Numbered from the stretch's first letter, positions 23,625-34,920 are shown. The stretch is 64,000 nucleotides of DNA from Bacteroidota bacterium (GCA_024742495.1 JANSYJ010000003.1:372001-436000), one strand, 5' to 3'. The notes: generated by a model from the letters alone, not told the origin. A program made the numbers and translations.

Positions 23625-25319
23625 ATGTCCGACGACAAGAAGGTTATTTTTTCCATGAGCGGGGTAACAAAAACCTATGCTCAGAATAATAAAACAGTAC
23701 TTAAAAACATTTATTTAAGCTTTTTCTACGGGGCAAAGATCGGTATCCTAGGGCTTAACGGCTCGGGTAAGTCTACATTGCTTAAAATTATTGCCGGTAT
23801 TGAAAAGAATTACCAAGGCGATGTGGTTTTCTCCCAAGGCTATAATGTTGGCTATTTGGAGCAAGAGCCAGAACTCGATGAATCGAAGACGGTAATTGAT
23901 ATCGTTAAAGAAGGAGCCGCGGCTACCGTGGCCATTTTGGACGAATACAATAAAATTAACGACGATTTTGGTTTACCTGAAGTTTATGAGAATCCCGATA
24001 AGATGGAAAAGCTCATGGCTCGCCAGGCCGAATTGCAAGATCAAATTGATGCCTCTAATGCTTGGGAGCTTGATACCATGCTGAATAGAGCGATGGATGC
24101 CTTGCGTTGTCCAGAGCCGGATACGCCAATTTCGGTGCTATCTGGAGGAGAACGCCGCAGGGTAGCCCTTTGTCGTTTACTTATCCAGCAACCAGATGTT
24201 TTATTATTGGATGAGCCAACTAACCACTTAGATGCCGAATCGGTACTGTGGTTAGAGCAGCATCTACAGCAGTATAAAGGGACAGTAATTGCGGTAACTC
24301 ACGACCGTTACTTCTTAGATAATGTAGCGGGATGGATACTAGAACTAGACCGCGGTGAAGGCATTCCTTGGAAAGGAAATTACAGCTCTTGGTTAGATCA
24401 AAAATCAAAGCGCTTAGAACAAGAAGAGAAACATGCCAGTAAGCGCCGCAAAACGCTAGAGCGAGAGCTCGATTGGGTTAGAATGAGTCCCAAAGGTCGC
24501 CAGGCCAAAGGAAAAGCACGTTTAACCAATTATCAGAATCTTTTAAGTCAGGAGCAAAAAGAGCGTGAAGAGAAACTAGAAATATTTATCCCTAATGGTC
24601 CGCGTTTAGGAAGCAATGTGATTGAGGCCAAGGGTGTTAGCAAGGCTTTTGGTGAAAAGCTGCTTTATGACAATCTTAACTTTGACTTACCACCAGCGGG
24701 AATCGTAGGAATTATTGGCCCTAATGGCGCTGGTAAAACCACCATCTTCCGCATGATAATGGGACAAGAAGAGCCCGATTCTGGGAACTTCTCGGTAGGT
24801 GAAACAGTGAAGATATCTTATGTAGATCAAAGTCATAAGGACCTTGTGGCGGATAAGAGTATTTATGAAGCCATTTCTCAAGGCGACGAAGAAATATTAG
24901 TTGGAGATCGTAAAACCAATGCCCGCGCTTATTTAAGTCGATTCAATTTCGGAGGTTCGGATCAAAGTAAAAAAATTGGTGCCCTTTCTGGTGGTGAACG
25001 CAACCGCTTGCACTTGGCCATGGCCCTTAAGGAAGGAGGTAATGTATTACTTCTAGATGAGCCTACTAATGATTTAGATGTTAACACTTTAAGAGCCTTG
25101 GAAGAAGGTTTAGATAACTTCGCGGGATGCGCGGTAATTATCTCTCACGACCGCTGGTTTTTAGATCGTATTTGTACCCACATCTTAGCCTTTGAAGGCG
25201 ATTCTAATGTGTACTATTACGAGGGTGGATTTAGTGATTACGAGGAAAACAAAAAGAAACGATTAGGCGATTTAGAACCTACTCGCATCAAGTATCGCAA
25301 ACTGCTGAAAGATCAATAG
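23625..25319 (+). CDS. ettA: Energy-dependent translational throttle protein EttA (ABC-F)
   Basis: Ribosome-associated ABC-F ATPase that binds the E site and gates the first peptide bond according to energy state. 564 residues with two nucleotide-binding domains: Walker A G-L-N-G-S-G-K-S-T and G-P-N-G-A-G-K-T-T, signatures L-S-G-G-E-R-R-R and L-S-G-G-E-R-N-R, Walker B L-L-L-D-E-P-T-N-H-L-D and L-L-L-D-E-P-T-N-D-L-D. The start M-S-D-D-K-K and I-Y-L-S-F-F-Y-G-A-K-I-G match EttA rather than Uup. The basic linker helix (R-R-K-T-L-E-R-E-L-D-W-V-R) is present. Upstream in-frame codons back to 23580 are not used because the -7 box lies there. Confidence 0.95.
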   Translation: MSDDKKVIFSMSGVTKTYAQNNKTVLKNIYLSFFYGAKIGILGLNGSGKSTLLKIIAGIEKNYQGDVVFSQGYNVGYLEQEPELDESKTVIDIVKEGAAATVAILDEYNKINDDFGLPEVYENPDKMEKLMARQAELQDQIDASNAWELDTMLNRAMDALRCPEPDTPISVLSGGERRRVALCRLLIQQPDVLLLDEPTNHLDAESVLWLEQHLQQYKGTVIAVTHDRYFLDNVAGWILELDRGEGIPWKGNYSSWLDQKSKRLEQEEKHASKRRKTLERELDWVRMSPKGRQAKGKARLTNYQNLLSQEQKEREEKLEIFIPNGPRLGSNVIEAKGVSKAFGEKLLYDNLNFDLPPAGIVGIIGPNGAGKTTIFRMIMGQEEPDSGNFSVGETVKISYVDQSHKDLVADKSIYEAISQGDEEILVGDRKTNARAYLSRFNFGGSDQSKKIGALSGGERNRLHLAMALKEGGNVLLLDEPTNDLDVNTLRALEEGLDNFAGCAVIISHDRWFLDRICTHILAFEGDSNVYYYEGGFSDYEENKKKRLGDLEPTRIKYRKLLKDQ

Positions 25320-26194
25320 TGTGGCTTAAACTGCAGTATCAAATACGCTACTATTGGGCTAAGCTATTTCCCGCAAAGGAAATTGTGCAGGGCCCTTTAG
25401 TGCTTACTGCTGTTTTTAAGAATGAGGCGCCCTTTTTAAAAGAATGGCTAGACTTCCATTATAATCAAGGCTTTAGCCGAATTTACTTAGTCGATAATTA
25501 CAGTAATGATCATCCGGAAACGGTTCTAAAACCCTATATCGCCTCGGGACGCTTAGTTCTCAGTAAAAGCCAATCGCCACAAATGAATGCTCGCATACAG
25601 GCCATGGAATTAAACCGTAGCCTGAGACAGATCAAGCAGAGGGAGGGTTTAAATTGCTGGGTAGCGGTAATTGACGTTGATGAATTTTTGTTTAATCCGG
25701 CGAGCAAGTCCATTCCAGAAGTGCTTAAGCAATTCCAAGGCAGGAAGATTGCGGCCGTAATGATTAATTGGCTGATGTTCGGAACATCGGGAATTAAGCA
25801 ATTGGCTGATGATAAACCGATGACCGAGCAGCTCATTAGGCGGGCACACTTGAGTTTAGGCGAGCATCAAATGGTAAAGCCTATACTTTATTTGGCTAAT
25901 GTCCAGGGTTTTTTGGAAGGCCCGCATCAAGCATTTGCAAAGGCTAAGGCTTCTTTTGTTTACACTGATGGTGGGGCATTTAATCATGCTAATGATCGAA
26001 TCTTAGAACAGGAGCTTAGACTGCATCATTATTGGTACCGCAGCGAGGATTATTACAATAGCGAGAAACGGCTGAAGCGCAGGGCCTTTGGTGATGAAAG
26101 AAGCGGAAAGCGGGAGGCAGATCATATTAGGGCTTGTAATTACGAGGAAGACCGCAGTATCCTGCCACTGTTAAAAAGGAAGCCTAAGCGTTAA
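25319..26194 (+). CDS. Glycosyltransferase, family 2/92-like
   Basis: 291 residues with a GT-A-like fold: V-L-T-A-V-F-K-N-E-A-P-F-L-K-E-W-L-D-F-H-Y at the N-terminus, I-Y-L-V-D-N-Y-S-N-D and the metal-binding V-I-D-V-D-E-F-L-F. This pattern, with W-L-D-F-H-Y/G-x-x, is that of the DUF23/GT92 and related GT2_4 transferases that act on surface polysaccharides or glycans. The acceptor is unknown. The GTG start overlaps the ettA stop by one base, so it is probably translated by coupling. Confidence 0.82.
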   Translation: MWLKLQYQIRYYWAKLFPAKEIVQGPLVLTAVFKNEAPFLKEWLDFHYNQGFSRIYLVDNYSNDHPETVLKPYIASGRLVLSKSQSPQMNARIQAMELNRSLRQIKQREGLNCWVAVIDVDEFLFNPASKSIPEVLKQFQGRKIAAVMINWLMFGTSGIKQLADDKPMTEQLIRRAHLSLGEHQMVKPILYLANVQGFLEGPHQAFAKAKASFVYTDGGAFNHANDRILEQELRLHHYWYRSEDYYNSEKRLKRRAFGDERSGKREADHIRACNYEEDRSILPLLKRKPKR

Positions 26195-26235
26195 TAATTT
26201 TCGACTCTAAGCGCATTTTGGCTTTATCAAGGACT

Positions 26236-26243
26236 TAAATTTG
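26236..26243 (+). promoter_or_regulatory. -7 element four bases before the ligA start
   Basis: TAAATTTG matches the consensus exactly, and the ATG follows after four bases. If used, transcription would start at or next to the ATG, giving a leaderless message. Confidence 0.45.
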
Positions 26244-26244
26244 A

Positions 26245-28778
<2,534 letters not shown>

Positions 28779-28780
28779 TA

Positions 28781-29665
28781 ATGCCGGATTTTAAAGGAAC
28801 AGGGGTGGCCTTAGTTACCCCATTTGATAAGGATTTAAATATTGACTTTAACGCCTTAGAGCGATTGGTAAGTCATTGCATTGAAGGAGGCGTAAATTAT
28901 TTAGTGGTAATGGGAACCACCGCCGAAAATCCCACCTTAAACCCGGCTGAAAAGGATGCGGTTTTAAAAGCGGTAATTGAAGCAAATGCCAATCGAGTTC
29001 CGGTGGTTTATGGCATTGGCGGCAATAATACTCAGGCTTTGCTGGAAGAACTTAGAAATCGTGATTTAAGTGGTGTTAGCGCCATTCTTAGCGTTTCCCC
29101 CTATTACAATAAACCCACCCAAGAAGGTATTTATCAGCACTTTAAGCTTTTAAGCGAGCACAGTCCTTTGCCCATTATTATTTACAATGTTCCGGGACGA
29201 ACAGGAAGTAATATTAGTGCAAATACCACCATTCGACTAGCCAGAGACTTTGCCAATATTATCGCGGTAAAAGAGGCCAGTGGCGATATGGATCAGGTAA
29301 TGAAGATTATAAATGAAGCGCCTAAGGACTTTTTAGTAATTAGCGGTGACGACAATTTAACCCTTCCGATGATTGCCTTAGGTGGCGCGGGGGTTATCAG
29401 CGTAAGCGGACAAGCATTCCCAGTTGTATTTACTGAGATGGTGCGCAAGGCCCTAGCGGGAGATATTAGTGGAGCAAGACCACTGCATTATCGATTATAT
29501 GAGATTACCAATATGCTTTTTGCAGAAGGAAATCCTGGTGGGGTAAAGGCCGCTCTAGATTTACAAGATCTTATGGAGCCTTATATGCGTCAACCCCTAT
29601 GGCCCATTTCCAATGGCCTGAGAAAGGATTTGGAGAATGAAATGATTAAGCAGGGATTGCTTTAA
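28781..29665 (+). CDS. dapA: 4-Hydroxy-tetrahydrodipicolinate synthase
   Basis: Condenses pyruvate with aspartate semialdehyde, the first committed step to diaminopimelate and lysine. 294 residues, (beta/alpha)8 fold. Visible motifs: G-T-T-A-E-N-P-T near residue 45, Y-Y-N-K-P-T-Q-E-G (catalytic tyrosine region), Y-N-V-P-G-R-T-G (tyrosine and arginine of the active site) and V-K-E-A-S-G-D (Schiff-base lysine). G-T-T-A-E instead of the more usual G-T-T-G-E is a conservative change seen in relatives. Confidence 0.95.
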   Translation: MPDFKGTGVALVTPFDKDLNIDFNALERLVSHCIEGGVNYLVVMGTTAENPTLNPAEKDAVLKAVIEANANRVPVVYGIGGNNTQALLEELRNRDLSGVSAILSVSPYYNKPTQEGIYQHFKLLSEHSPLPIIIYNVPGRTGSNISANTTIRLARDFANIIAVKEASGDMDQVMKIINEAPKDFLVISGDDNLTLPMIALGGAGVISVSGQAFPVVFTEMVRKALAGDISGARPLHYRLYEITNMLFAEGNPGGVKAALDLQDLMEPYMRQPLWPISNGLRKDLENEMIKQGLL

Positions 29666-29809
29666 ATAGAGCTTCTAATTTTTTAAAGGAAATCAGCCAC
29701 ATTCCTTTAAGAAGCATTGCTTTTGGCTGAAGCGATGAAACTCAGCTATTCCCTTAAGGGTGCTGGCTTTATTATCGATTAAATCCATCTTCCCTAGAAC
29801 AAACAGGCT

Positions 29810-30196
29810 ATGAGATACAACGATTTAATGTTACTGCATTTAGTAACGGTCATACCCTGTTTTATCATCGGAACAGTGTTGTTGCTGATTAAGAAAGGAA
29901 GTCCTTTCCATAAAAAGGCCGGGAGAGTTTATATGATTCTAATGCTGCTTACCGCGGCCATCACCTTATTTATGCCAGCACAGGTAGGACCAAGGTTTCT
30001 AAACCATTTTGGCTGGATTCACAGTTTTAGCTTTTTAACAATCTATACGGTTCCAACTGCCTATTCCGCGGTGAAAAAGGGAAATATTAAAGCGCATAAG
30101 CGAAAAATGATTCTGTTGTATTTCGGGGCTATTATTATTGCGGGAGGATTCACCTTTTTCCCTGGTCGCTATTTGTACGAGCTTTTCTTTGCTTAA
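29810..30196 (+). CDS. DUF2306-like four-helix membrane protein
   Basis: 128 residues with four membrane helices and a repeated H/K-R-K-A-G-R-V-Y / K-A-H-K-R-K-M pattern, as in the DUF2306 family. It is probably an inner-membrane protein of unknown function; histidines in L-H-L and I-H-S could bind haem or metal but this is speculative. Solo gene. Confidence 0.7.
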   Translation: MRYNDLMLLHLVTVIPCFIIGTVLLLIKKGSPFHKKAGRVYMILMLLTAAITLFMPAQVGPRFLNHFGWIHSFSFLTIYTVPTAYSAVKKGNIKAHKRKMILLYFGAIIIAGGFTFFPGRYLYELFFA

Positions 30197-30282
30197 AAAT
30201 AGATTGATTTTAGGTTAGGACTAAGGCTCATACGCTACAAGCCCTTTCAATACTTGGGGCTTTGTTTCTAAACATCAGCAGA

Positions 30283-30957
30283 TTAAATATTCCGGCTGAA
30301 TTTACATTTAGGAAAACTTGAACATCCTAGAAATTCGAAACCTGTCCTCGGGCCATTTTTTGCCTTTCGTATTACCAAGTTTGATCCGCAATTAGGACAA
30401 ATAGATTTTGACCCATGGCGCTGTTTTAAAGACAATAGGTGATCCTTCCTCGAAATTAGGGATTCCGATTTTAGTACTTTTAAAAGCATCACTGTTTCTT
30501 CAAGCTCTGTATCTGAAAGTACTTGATGCTGAAACTTTCTTATATAGCGGATTAACCCTTTGTCGATAACGTTTTCAGGCAGAGCCGTTTTAAAGCTGGA
30601 TTCTCCAACAAAATAAACAACCACATTGATTAATGATTCTTCAATATCTAAGAATTCTGCCAGAATTTTTTTTTGCCTATAGCATTGCTTTAGTGGATTT
30701 TGAAATTGGTACTTTCTATTAAACAGGGTCTGCGTCCAATATTTACTATGCTCAGATCCAAAAACCCAAGCTTTCAAATTCTTCGTTTCTACAATAAAAA
30801 AACCCTGTCTAGAAACAATGAGATGATCTATTTGACTGCTTCCTTTTTTTGAAGGAATAATTAGATTGTGAAATCGGTGGTAGCTTTTTCCATTAAGGAA
30901 AAGCCACATAATAAATGCCGTCTTTTTTTCACCAAACCATCCCTTAAGGCGTCTCAT
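30283..30957 (-). CDS. NERD-domain protein with C-terminal zinc finger
   Basis: 224 residues. The N-terminal half carries the nuclease-related domain (S-Q-I-D-H-L-I-V-S and F-F-I-V-E-T-K-N, the D...E-x-K triad of the restriction-endonuclease-like fold), followed by W-T-Q-T-L and Q-N-P-L-x-Q. The C-terminus has C-P-N-C-G...G-C-S-S-F-P-K-C, a topoisomerase-type zinc finger. NERD proteins are found in defence and DNA-processing contexts. An intact D/E/K triad suggests it could cut nucleic acid. It lies 55 bases after the toxin-antitoxin pair on the same strand. Confidence 0.82.
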   Translation of the reverse strand: MRRLKGWFGEKKTAFIMWLFLNGKSYHRFHNLIIPSKKGSSQIDHLIVSRQGFFIVETKNLKAWVFGSEHSKYWTQTLFNRKYQFQNPLKQCYRQKKILAEFLDIEESLINVVVYFVGESSFKTALPENVIDKGLIRYIRKFQHQVLSDTELEETVMLLKVLKSESLISRKDHLLSLKQRHGSKSICPNCGSNLVIRKAKNGPRTGFEFLGCSSFPKCKFSRNI

Positions 30958-31012
30958 GTGAAGATTTGAAAATTAGGCTAGTTTTTAAAGATATAATTAG
31001 AGGGCTTTTGCT

Positions 31013-31306
31013 CTAGGCGATTGAAATGTTCAGGTTTTTACCTAATCCAATTTCTATTAGTTTGCAATAGGTAGAGATTTGTATGTCGCTTAAACCACGT
31101 TCAATTCTGGAGATATAGCTTTTTTTGGTACCCGTTCTTTCCGCGAGTTGCTCTTGGGTTAAATTGGCTTCTTGTCTCGCCTCTTTTAACATAAGCCCTA
31201 GTCTGAAAGCGAGCGAGTCTGTGTCGAATTTATCGCGTGACTCCGTGCCTTTACTGCCGTATTTACTTTCTAATATTTCTTCGAAGCTTGTTGTATTTTT
31301 CATCAT
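31013..31306 (-). CDS. HigA-type antitoxin, XRE family
   Basis: 97 residues. A helix-turn-helix of the XRE type (L-T-Q-E-Q-L-A-E-R-T-G-T-K-K-S-Y-I-S-R-I-E-R-G) occupies residues about 45-80. It should neutralise the upstream toxin and repress the operon. Start is an ATG at 31306 that overlaps the toxin stop in TGATG; further ATGs follow immediately. Toxin-before-antitoxin order is typical of HigBA. Confidence 0.85.
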   Translation of the reverse strand: MMKNTTSFEEILESKYGSKGTESRDKFDTDSLAFRLGLMLKEARQEANLTQEQLAERTGTKKSYISRIERGLSDIQISTYCKLIEIGLGKNLNISIA

Positions 31307-31650
31307 CAATTGTCTTTATCTGCGAGGTACTCCATTTTTATCTTTTCTGCCTTCCTAATCTCCTTTCTGGGCGTTTTCTGAGTTTTTTTCACAAAGCAGT
31401 TGCAAAGAACCACTAATTCGGCACCATCAAAAAAGCAAAGAATTCGAATGCTTTTAAATGTTGTGATAACTCTAAGCTCAAAAATTCCATCGGTATTTTG
31501 AAGCAGCTTCAAAAATTTAGCAGAAAGGTTCTTTTCAAATCTTATGAGGTCTAAGACATATTCAATTTTAAGTTGAACCTTTTCATCCTGAGCTAAGTAG
31601 AAATCGAGAATTAGTTTTTGTATGCAATGATTTTTCGTGCCACATTGCAA
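31306..31650 (-). CDS. HigB-type toxin (Gp49-like)
   Basis: 114 residues of the RelE/HigB superfamily: D-F-Y-L-A-Q-D-E-K-V-Q-L-K-I-E-Y-V-L at the start, then G-I-F-E-L-R-V and R-I-L-C-F-F-D-G-A-E-L-V-V-L, and K-K-T-Q-K-T-P-R-K-E-I, the usual Gp49 order. Such toxins cleave translated mRNA on the ribosome. No ATG or GTG is available in frame; the only upstream start is a TTG at 31650, so the N-terminus is uncertain and might indicate a damaged start. It is followed directly by the antitoxin gene. Confidence 0.75.
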   Translation of the reverse strand: MQCGTKNHCIQKLILDFYLAQDEKVQLKIEYVLDLIRFEKNLSAKFLKLLQNTDGIFELRVITTFKSIRILCFFDGAELVVLCNCFVKKTQKTPRKEIRKAEKIKMEYLADKDN

Positions 31651-31670
31651 AGTTAACCAATTAGTTAACC
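31651..31670. promoter_or_regulatory. Repeat upstream of the HigBA pair, possible operator
   Basis: GTTAAC occurs twice, at 31652-31657 and 31664-31669, each self-complementary. On the reverse strand TAACTTTG (31648-31655) matches the -7 consensus but overlaps the TTG start, and no -33 partner is seen. Autoregulation of the pair is the likely reason for the symmetry. Confidence 0.35.
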
Positions 31671-31760
31671 TGCATGCTTTACATGATGAACTATTCTGAC
31701 AATGGGCGGATTTGATTTACAAAATGAATTATTATCAGGCTGACTCATAATATCTTACAC

Positions 31761-32321
31761 TTAAGATCTTCTATCCATCCACTCTTCCCTTAATATGCTG
31801 TAATACAAAGTGTCCCGTCTTCGGCCATGGGCCATCACGGTATGACTTCTCAAAAGACCTTCCTTCACCAGTCCAATTTTTTCCATTGCCTTTCTAGCCG
31901 GAATATTTAAGACATCGGTTTTAAACTCTATTCGCAAGACCTCAGTTTCCCGAAAGAGATAATCAATTAGCATTTCTTTTACATGGCCATTAGCTCCAGT
32001 ACCCTGATAAGCCTTTGCGATCCAAGTCCAACCAATTTCTAATCGACGATGGAAGTCTGAAATATTACCAAGGCGGGTGGTACCAATTATGTTTCCACTA
32101 GCTCTATCCACTATAGTAAAGGCAAGGGATTTTTGACAAGCAATTTCATCCACTGCATTTTCAATCCATGCTTTCAAGGTTTTTTCATCGGAGAGATCAG
32201 TGGTGAAATAGTACCACATTTCGGTATCGGAGCATAATGGAAGCATTTCATCATAATCCCTCAATTGCATTGGTCTTAGGTAAAGCTGCTCCGAGTGAAT
32301 GCTGGTTTTGAAATCAATCAT
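31761..32321 (-). CDS. GNAT-family N-acetyltransferase (RimJ/RimL-like)
   Basis: 186 residues. Q-L-Y-L-R-P-M-Q at the N-terminus, I-I-G-T-T-R-L-G and E-I-G-W-T-W-I-A-K-A-Y-Q-G-T-G-A-N (acetyl-CoA-binding R/Q-x-x-G-x-G/A-like loop) and the L-x-x-N-x-P-A-R-K-A-x-E-K-I-G-L pattern place it in the RimJ/RimL group. It could acetylate a ribosomal N-terminus or an antibiotic or other small amine; the substrate is not predictable. Single gene. Confidence 0.85.
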   Translation of the reverse strand: MIDFKTSIHSEQLYLRPMQLRDYDEMLPLCSDTEMWYYFTTDLSDEKTLKAWIENAVDEIACQKSLAFTIVDRASGNIIGTTRLGNISDFHRRLEIGWTWIAKAYQGTGANGHVKEMLIDYLFRETEVLRIEFKTDVLNIPARKAMEKIGLVKEGLLRSHTVMAHGRRRDTLYYSILREEWMDRRS

Positions 32322-32382
32322 AAAATGCTCATTTGAAATGATTTAAAGCTTCGACCTTATAAGGAATGATATAGCAATTTTA

Positions 32383-32916
32383 TTATTTTGAACTGTAGTA
32401 AGCTTCTCTACCCAGGCCGATAGTCCAAAAATAGTGAGCCTCCATATACCATTCTTCCTGCTCTGGATTTATACCATTTGCTTTGCAGGTTGCCATTTTA
32501 TCGGCAAGCTCCGCTTCACTGGAATTGCGGTAAATGCCTATAGACGAGCCGTGGAAGGCGTAACAATAAGGTTCTTCCGTGGAATCGACCAATCCAGTAT
32601 TGTGGCCTTTCAAAACCTCAATTAAATCGCTACTCTTAGTTTTAAAAGGATTGAGCCCATAAATTTCAAGCTCAATGTTTTCGGTGACTGGACCGTAAAT
32701 GAACTCAATAAACTCAAGTCTTTGGTTTTTATCCAAGTCCATTCGAAGTTCTAATTCCTCATAAAAGAGTTTATTATCGTAAACGCTATCTGGTTTTCCG
32801 AGTTTGGACTCAAGTTCGGGCCTCGACAGGTTAAATTCAATTGTACCAGCTCCCTGTATATTAATTCCCTTTAGCGGTTCTAAAAAAATTTTGATCATGC
32901 GCTTTGTGCTTTCCAT
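32383..32916 (-). CDS. Hypothetical cytoplasmic protein
   Basis: 177 residues, acidic, no signal or membrane segment. Family not recognised. The arrangement I-Q-G-A-G-T-I-E-F-N-L-S-R-P-E-L-E-S-K-L-G-K-P recalls small orphan proteins of polymorphic-toxin immunity type, but that is a weak resemblance. The true start may be the internal methionine at residue 7. Single gene. Confidence 0.6.
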   Translation of the reverse strand: MESTKRMIKIFLEPLKGINIQGAGTIEFNLSRPELESKLGKPDSVYDNKLFYEELELRMDLDKNQRLEFIEFIYGPVTENIELEIYGLNPFKTKSSDLIEVLKGHNTGLVDSTEEPYCYAFHGSSIGIYRNSSEAELADKMATCKANGINPEQEEWYMEAHYFWTIGLGREAYYSSK

Positions 32917-33000
32917 GTTTAAGCATAAGAATTATAAAGCCGGGCAAGAATCGATTCTGTTAGCTTTCAATTGATTTTAAACAAGACTTCCGATTGAACT

Positions 33001-33726
33001 TTAAGTCTTTGGCAGATATAATTTCATGGTCCCAATTTCTAATTCGTCCAAATGCCCCATTTTGCTTTCATCTTTGGTGATCAGGTGCATGTGTAGAAAT
33101 GAATCGTGGTGGGTAAAAACGCCCTGATGCTCTGTTGAAAAAAAGCCAATTATTTGAACCTCCTCATTGCTTAGGTTGTAATTGATTTGCCCTTGATGGG
33201 CCTCTTCTGGCGAGGAAACTTTTGTTCCTCGGGGCAAATTCTGAATATGGATATTGGCGCTTGAAACATCACCAATTAACTTAAAAGCGAAAGGTCTTTT
33301 ATAGTCTTTGGATTTTTCATCTATAAATTGCTCTACATCGTTAATTGTTTTAATTTCAGGTGGTAATGCAATCTCATTCCATTCTTTCACTTGAGTGTAA
33401 ACAAAGAAGGGAGCGCCGAGGTCGTAGCTTTTTTCAAGCTTAATGCTAGAATCTGAATTCACTGTAGAAACATAGCTTATACCATTATTGATGAGCAATT
33501 CGCCCCCTAAATGACTTAATGGCCCCAGTCCGTAAAGACCGGTTTTATCGGAAATAGTATCAAGATTAATACTGGGACCTAATTGCCCTTTCCACATCAC
33601 ATTTTTCATGGCGCCAACGATCTTAATGTCCGAATAGCCCTTGGATTCCGATTTTTGCTCCTGCCCCGATTGACAACTGATTAGGCCAGCGCCTGCAAGC
33701 AGCATAGCAATTAGCTTCTTTTTCAT
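33001..33726 (-). CDS. Acetolactate-decarboxylase-like lipoprotein
   Basis: 241 residues. The fold signature of alpha-acetolactate decarboxylase is clear: L-Y-G-L-G-P-L-S-H-L-G-G-E-L-L-I-N-N-G (Glu76) and the zinc-binding H212-M-H214...H225. The enzyme converts acetolactate to acetoin. Two things are odd. It has a lipoprotein signal (L-I-S-C, Cys18), placing it outside the cytoplasm where acetolactate is not made. And by ungapped alignment the catalytic arginine of the family falls on a histidine (His160) in V-S-S-A-N-I-H-I. It may have another substrate. Confidence 0.8.
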   Translation of the reverse strand: MKKKLIAMLLAGAGLISCQSGQEQKSESKGYSDIKIVGAMKNVMWKGQLGPSINLDTISDKTGLYGLGPLSHLGGELLINNGISYVSTVNSDSSIKLEKSYDLGAPFFVYTQVKEWNEIALPPEIKTINDVEQFIDEKSKDYKRPFAFKLIGDVSSANIHIQNLPRGTKVSSPEEAHQGQINYNLSNEEVQIIGFFSTEHQGVFTHHDSFLHMHLITKDESKMGHLDELEIGTMKLYLPKT

Positions 33727-33833
33727 TACTCCTTCGTTTATGTCAGTTAATACCGTATCAATTTTAGTTTTGGCGTCTAAATTAATTCAAAAGGAACGGA
33801 GCTACTGCGCTCAGATTGCAAATTTTCATCAGC

Positions 33834-34514
33834 TTAAGCTAAACTAGCTTTAAGGGCTTTTGTAGCGCTAAGTTTCCCGCCTTTTGCAATCAACCAAATC
33901 GCCAAGGCCAATTCGCCAAAAATCATGGGTAGGGCTAAAGCCAGCTCCAGGGTCTCCAAAATGTCAGGATTAAATCCAATCAGTTTTAAAATGCTGGTTA
34001 AACTATAGGAGAGGCCGGCGACTAAGGCCATGATCCAAAGGAGGGGGTGAATGCTTTCATGCCATTTCATTAAAAAACCAAGCAAGAAGATGTGAACACC
34101 AAAAATTATAAGACCAAAGGTCCATATCCAGTGAAAGGTTTTGAAGTTGGATAGTATCATCGCATCCGAAAGGGGGGTAGTCGATAAATTCTGAAATAGA
34201 AAGAAGCCTGCCCAAATAAAAATAAGGGTATAAACAAAACGCAAAGCAGCTGAGATTCTCGCTATTTGAGGATTATCCTCAAGAAAGAACCTAAAGAAGG
34301 TATAGGAAGCAAGAAGATCCAAGAATTGAATAAAGAGCAGTCCCGCTAGCATAGCATAATAGAGCTTCTGCTCCGATTGGATAATGCTCATTAAGGAAGC
34401 CGCTTCATTGGGAAGCGTAAAATGAGGCATGGCACGGCCAAAAACAAAAGCAGAAGCTAGGGCCATTAAAACAATTGTCCAGCCCGTAATAAGGGCGGTT
34501 AAACGTTGATTCAT
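33834..34514 (-). CDS. DUF4386-like multi-helix membrane protein
   Basis: 226 residues with about six membrane helices, the DUF4386 layout (R-F-V-Y-T-L-I-F near the third helix and a G-L-I-I-F-G-V-H-I-F-L-L-G segment). Inner-membrane protein of unknown function. Single gene, 107 bases downstream of its neighbour's start. Confidence 0.75.
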   Translation of the reverse strand: MNQRLTALITGWTIVLMALASAFVFGRAMPHFTLPNEAASLMSIIQSEQKLYYAMLAGLLFIQFLDLLASYTFFRFFLEDNPQIARISAALRFVYTLIFIWAGFFLFQNLSTTPLSDAMILSNFKTFHWIWTFGLIIFGVHIFLLGFLMKWHESIHPLLWIMALVAGLSYSLTSILKLIGFNPDILETLELALALPMIFGELALAIWLIAKGGKLSATKALKASLA

Positions 34515-34639
34515 AATAATTTGGATTTAGATAAAAAGAATAGTCTTGTATTTTTAATGGATGGTGGCTTCATTGTAAGTCCACTTAAATTTTGGAGGCA
34601 TCGCAAAAAAGCCAAGTGTTTTTTCCTTAGAAAAAACCA

Positions 34640-34822
34640 TTATAAGGCCCCAATCAATCTTCCGACATAGGGTTTACTGGTGCTCATCATGTTGTCGGCC
34701 TTGTTTATTGTAGAAGCGTGAAACTGGATTAATAGCTCATTGGCTTTAGCGGATGATTTTGCCACCAGATCTACTTTAAAGATTTCTTCTTCGCCATAGG
34801 CGATTGTAATAATTGCTTTCAT
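34640..34822 (-). pseudogene. Truncated medium-chain dehydrogenase/quinone oxidoreductase remnant
   Basis: The ATG at 34822 starts M-K-A-I-I-T-I-A-Y-G and continues A-N-E-L-L-I-Q-F-H-A-S-T-I-N-K-A-D, the first 60 residues of an alcohol-dehydrogenase/quinone-oxidoreductase-like protein of the MDR family (normally about 320 residues). It then stops at G-A-L where relatives continue into the GroES-like fold. No continuation was found in the following 80 bases in any frame I read. It is the remains of a gene lost by deletion. Confidence 0.6.
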
Positions 34823-34896
34823 GGTTTTGTGATTCTGATTTCTATAGGCAAATGTCCGCGCATCGCATTGCCCACGGGTTCGCAATCACAAGCATC

Positions 34897-34920
34897 GGTT
34901 CTGAATTACAAATCAGAACC
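34897..34920. promoter_or_regulatory. Perfect 8-bp inverted repeat upstream of the remnant gene
   Basis: GGTTCTGA-8 bases-TCAGAACC. It is not followed by a T run, so an operator is more likely than a terminator. A short reverse-strand frame (about 30 codons from an ATG near 34999) ends in it; its reality is doubtful. Confidence 0.4.
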
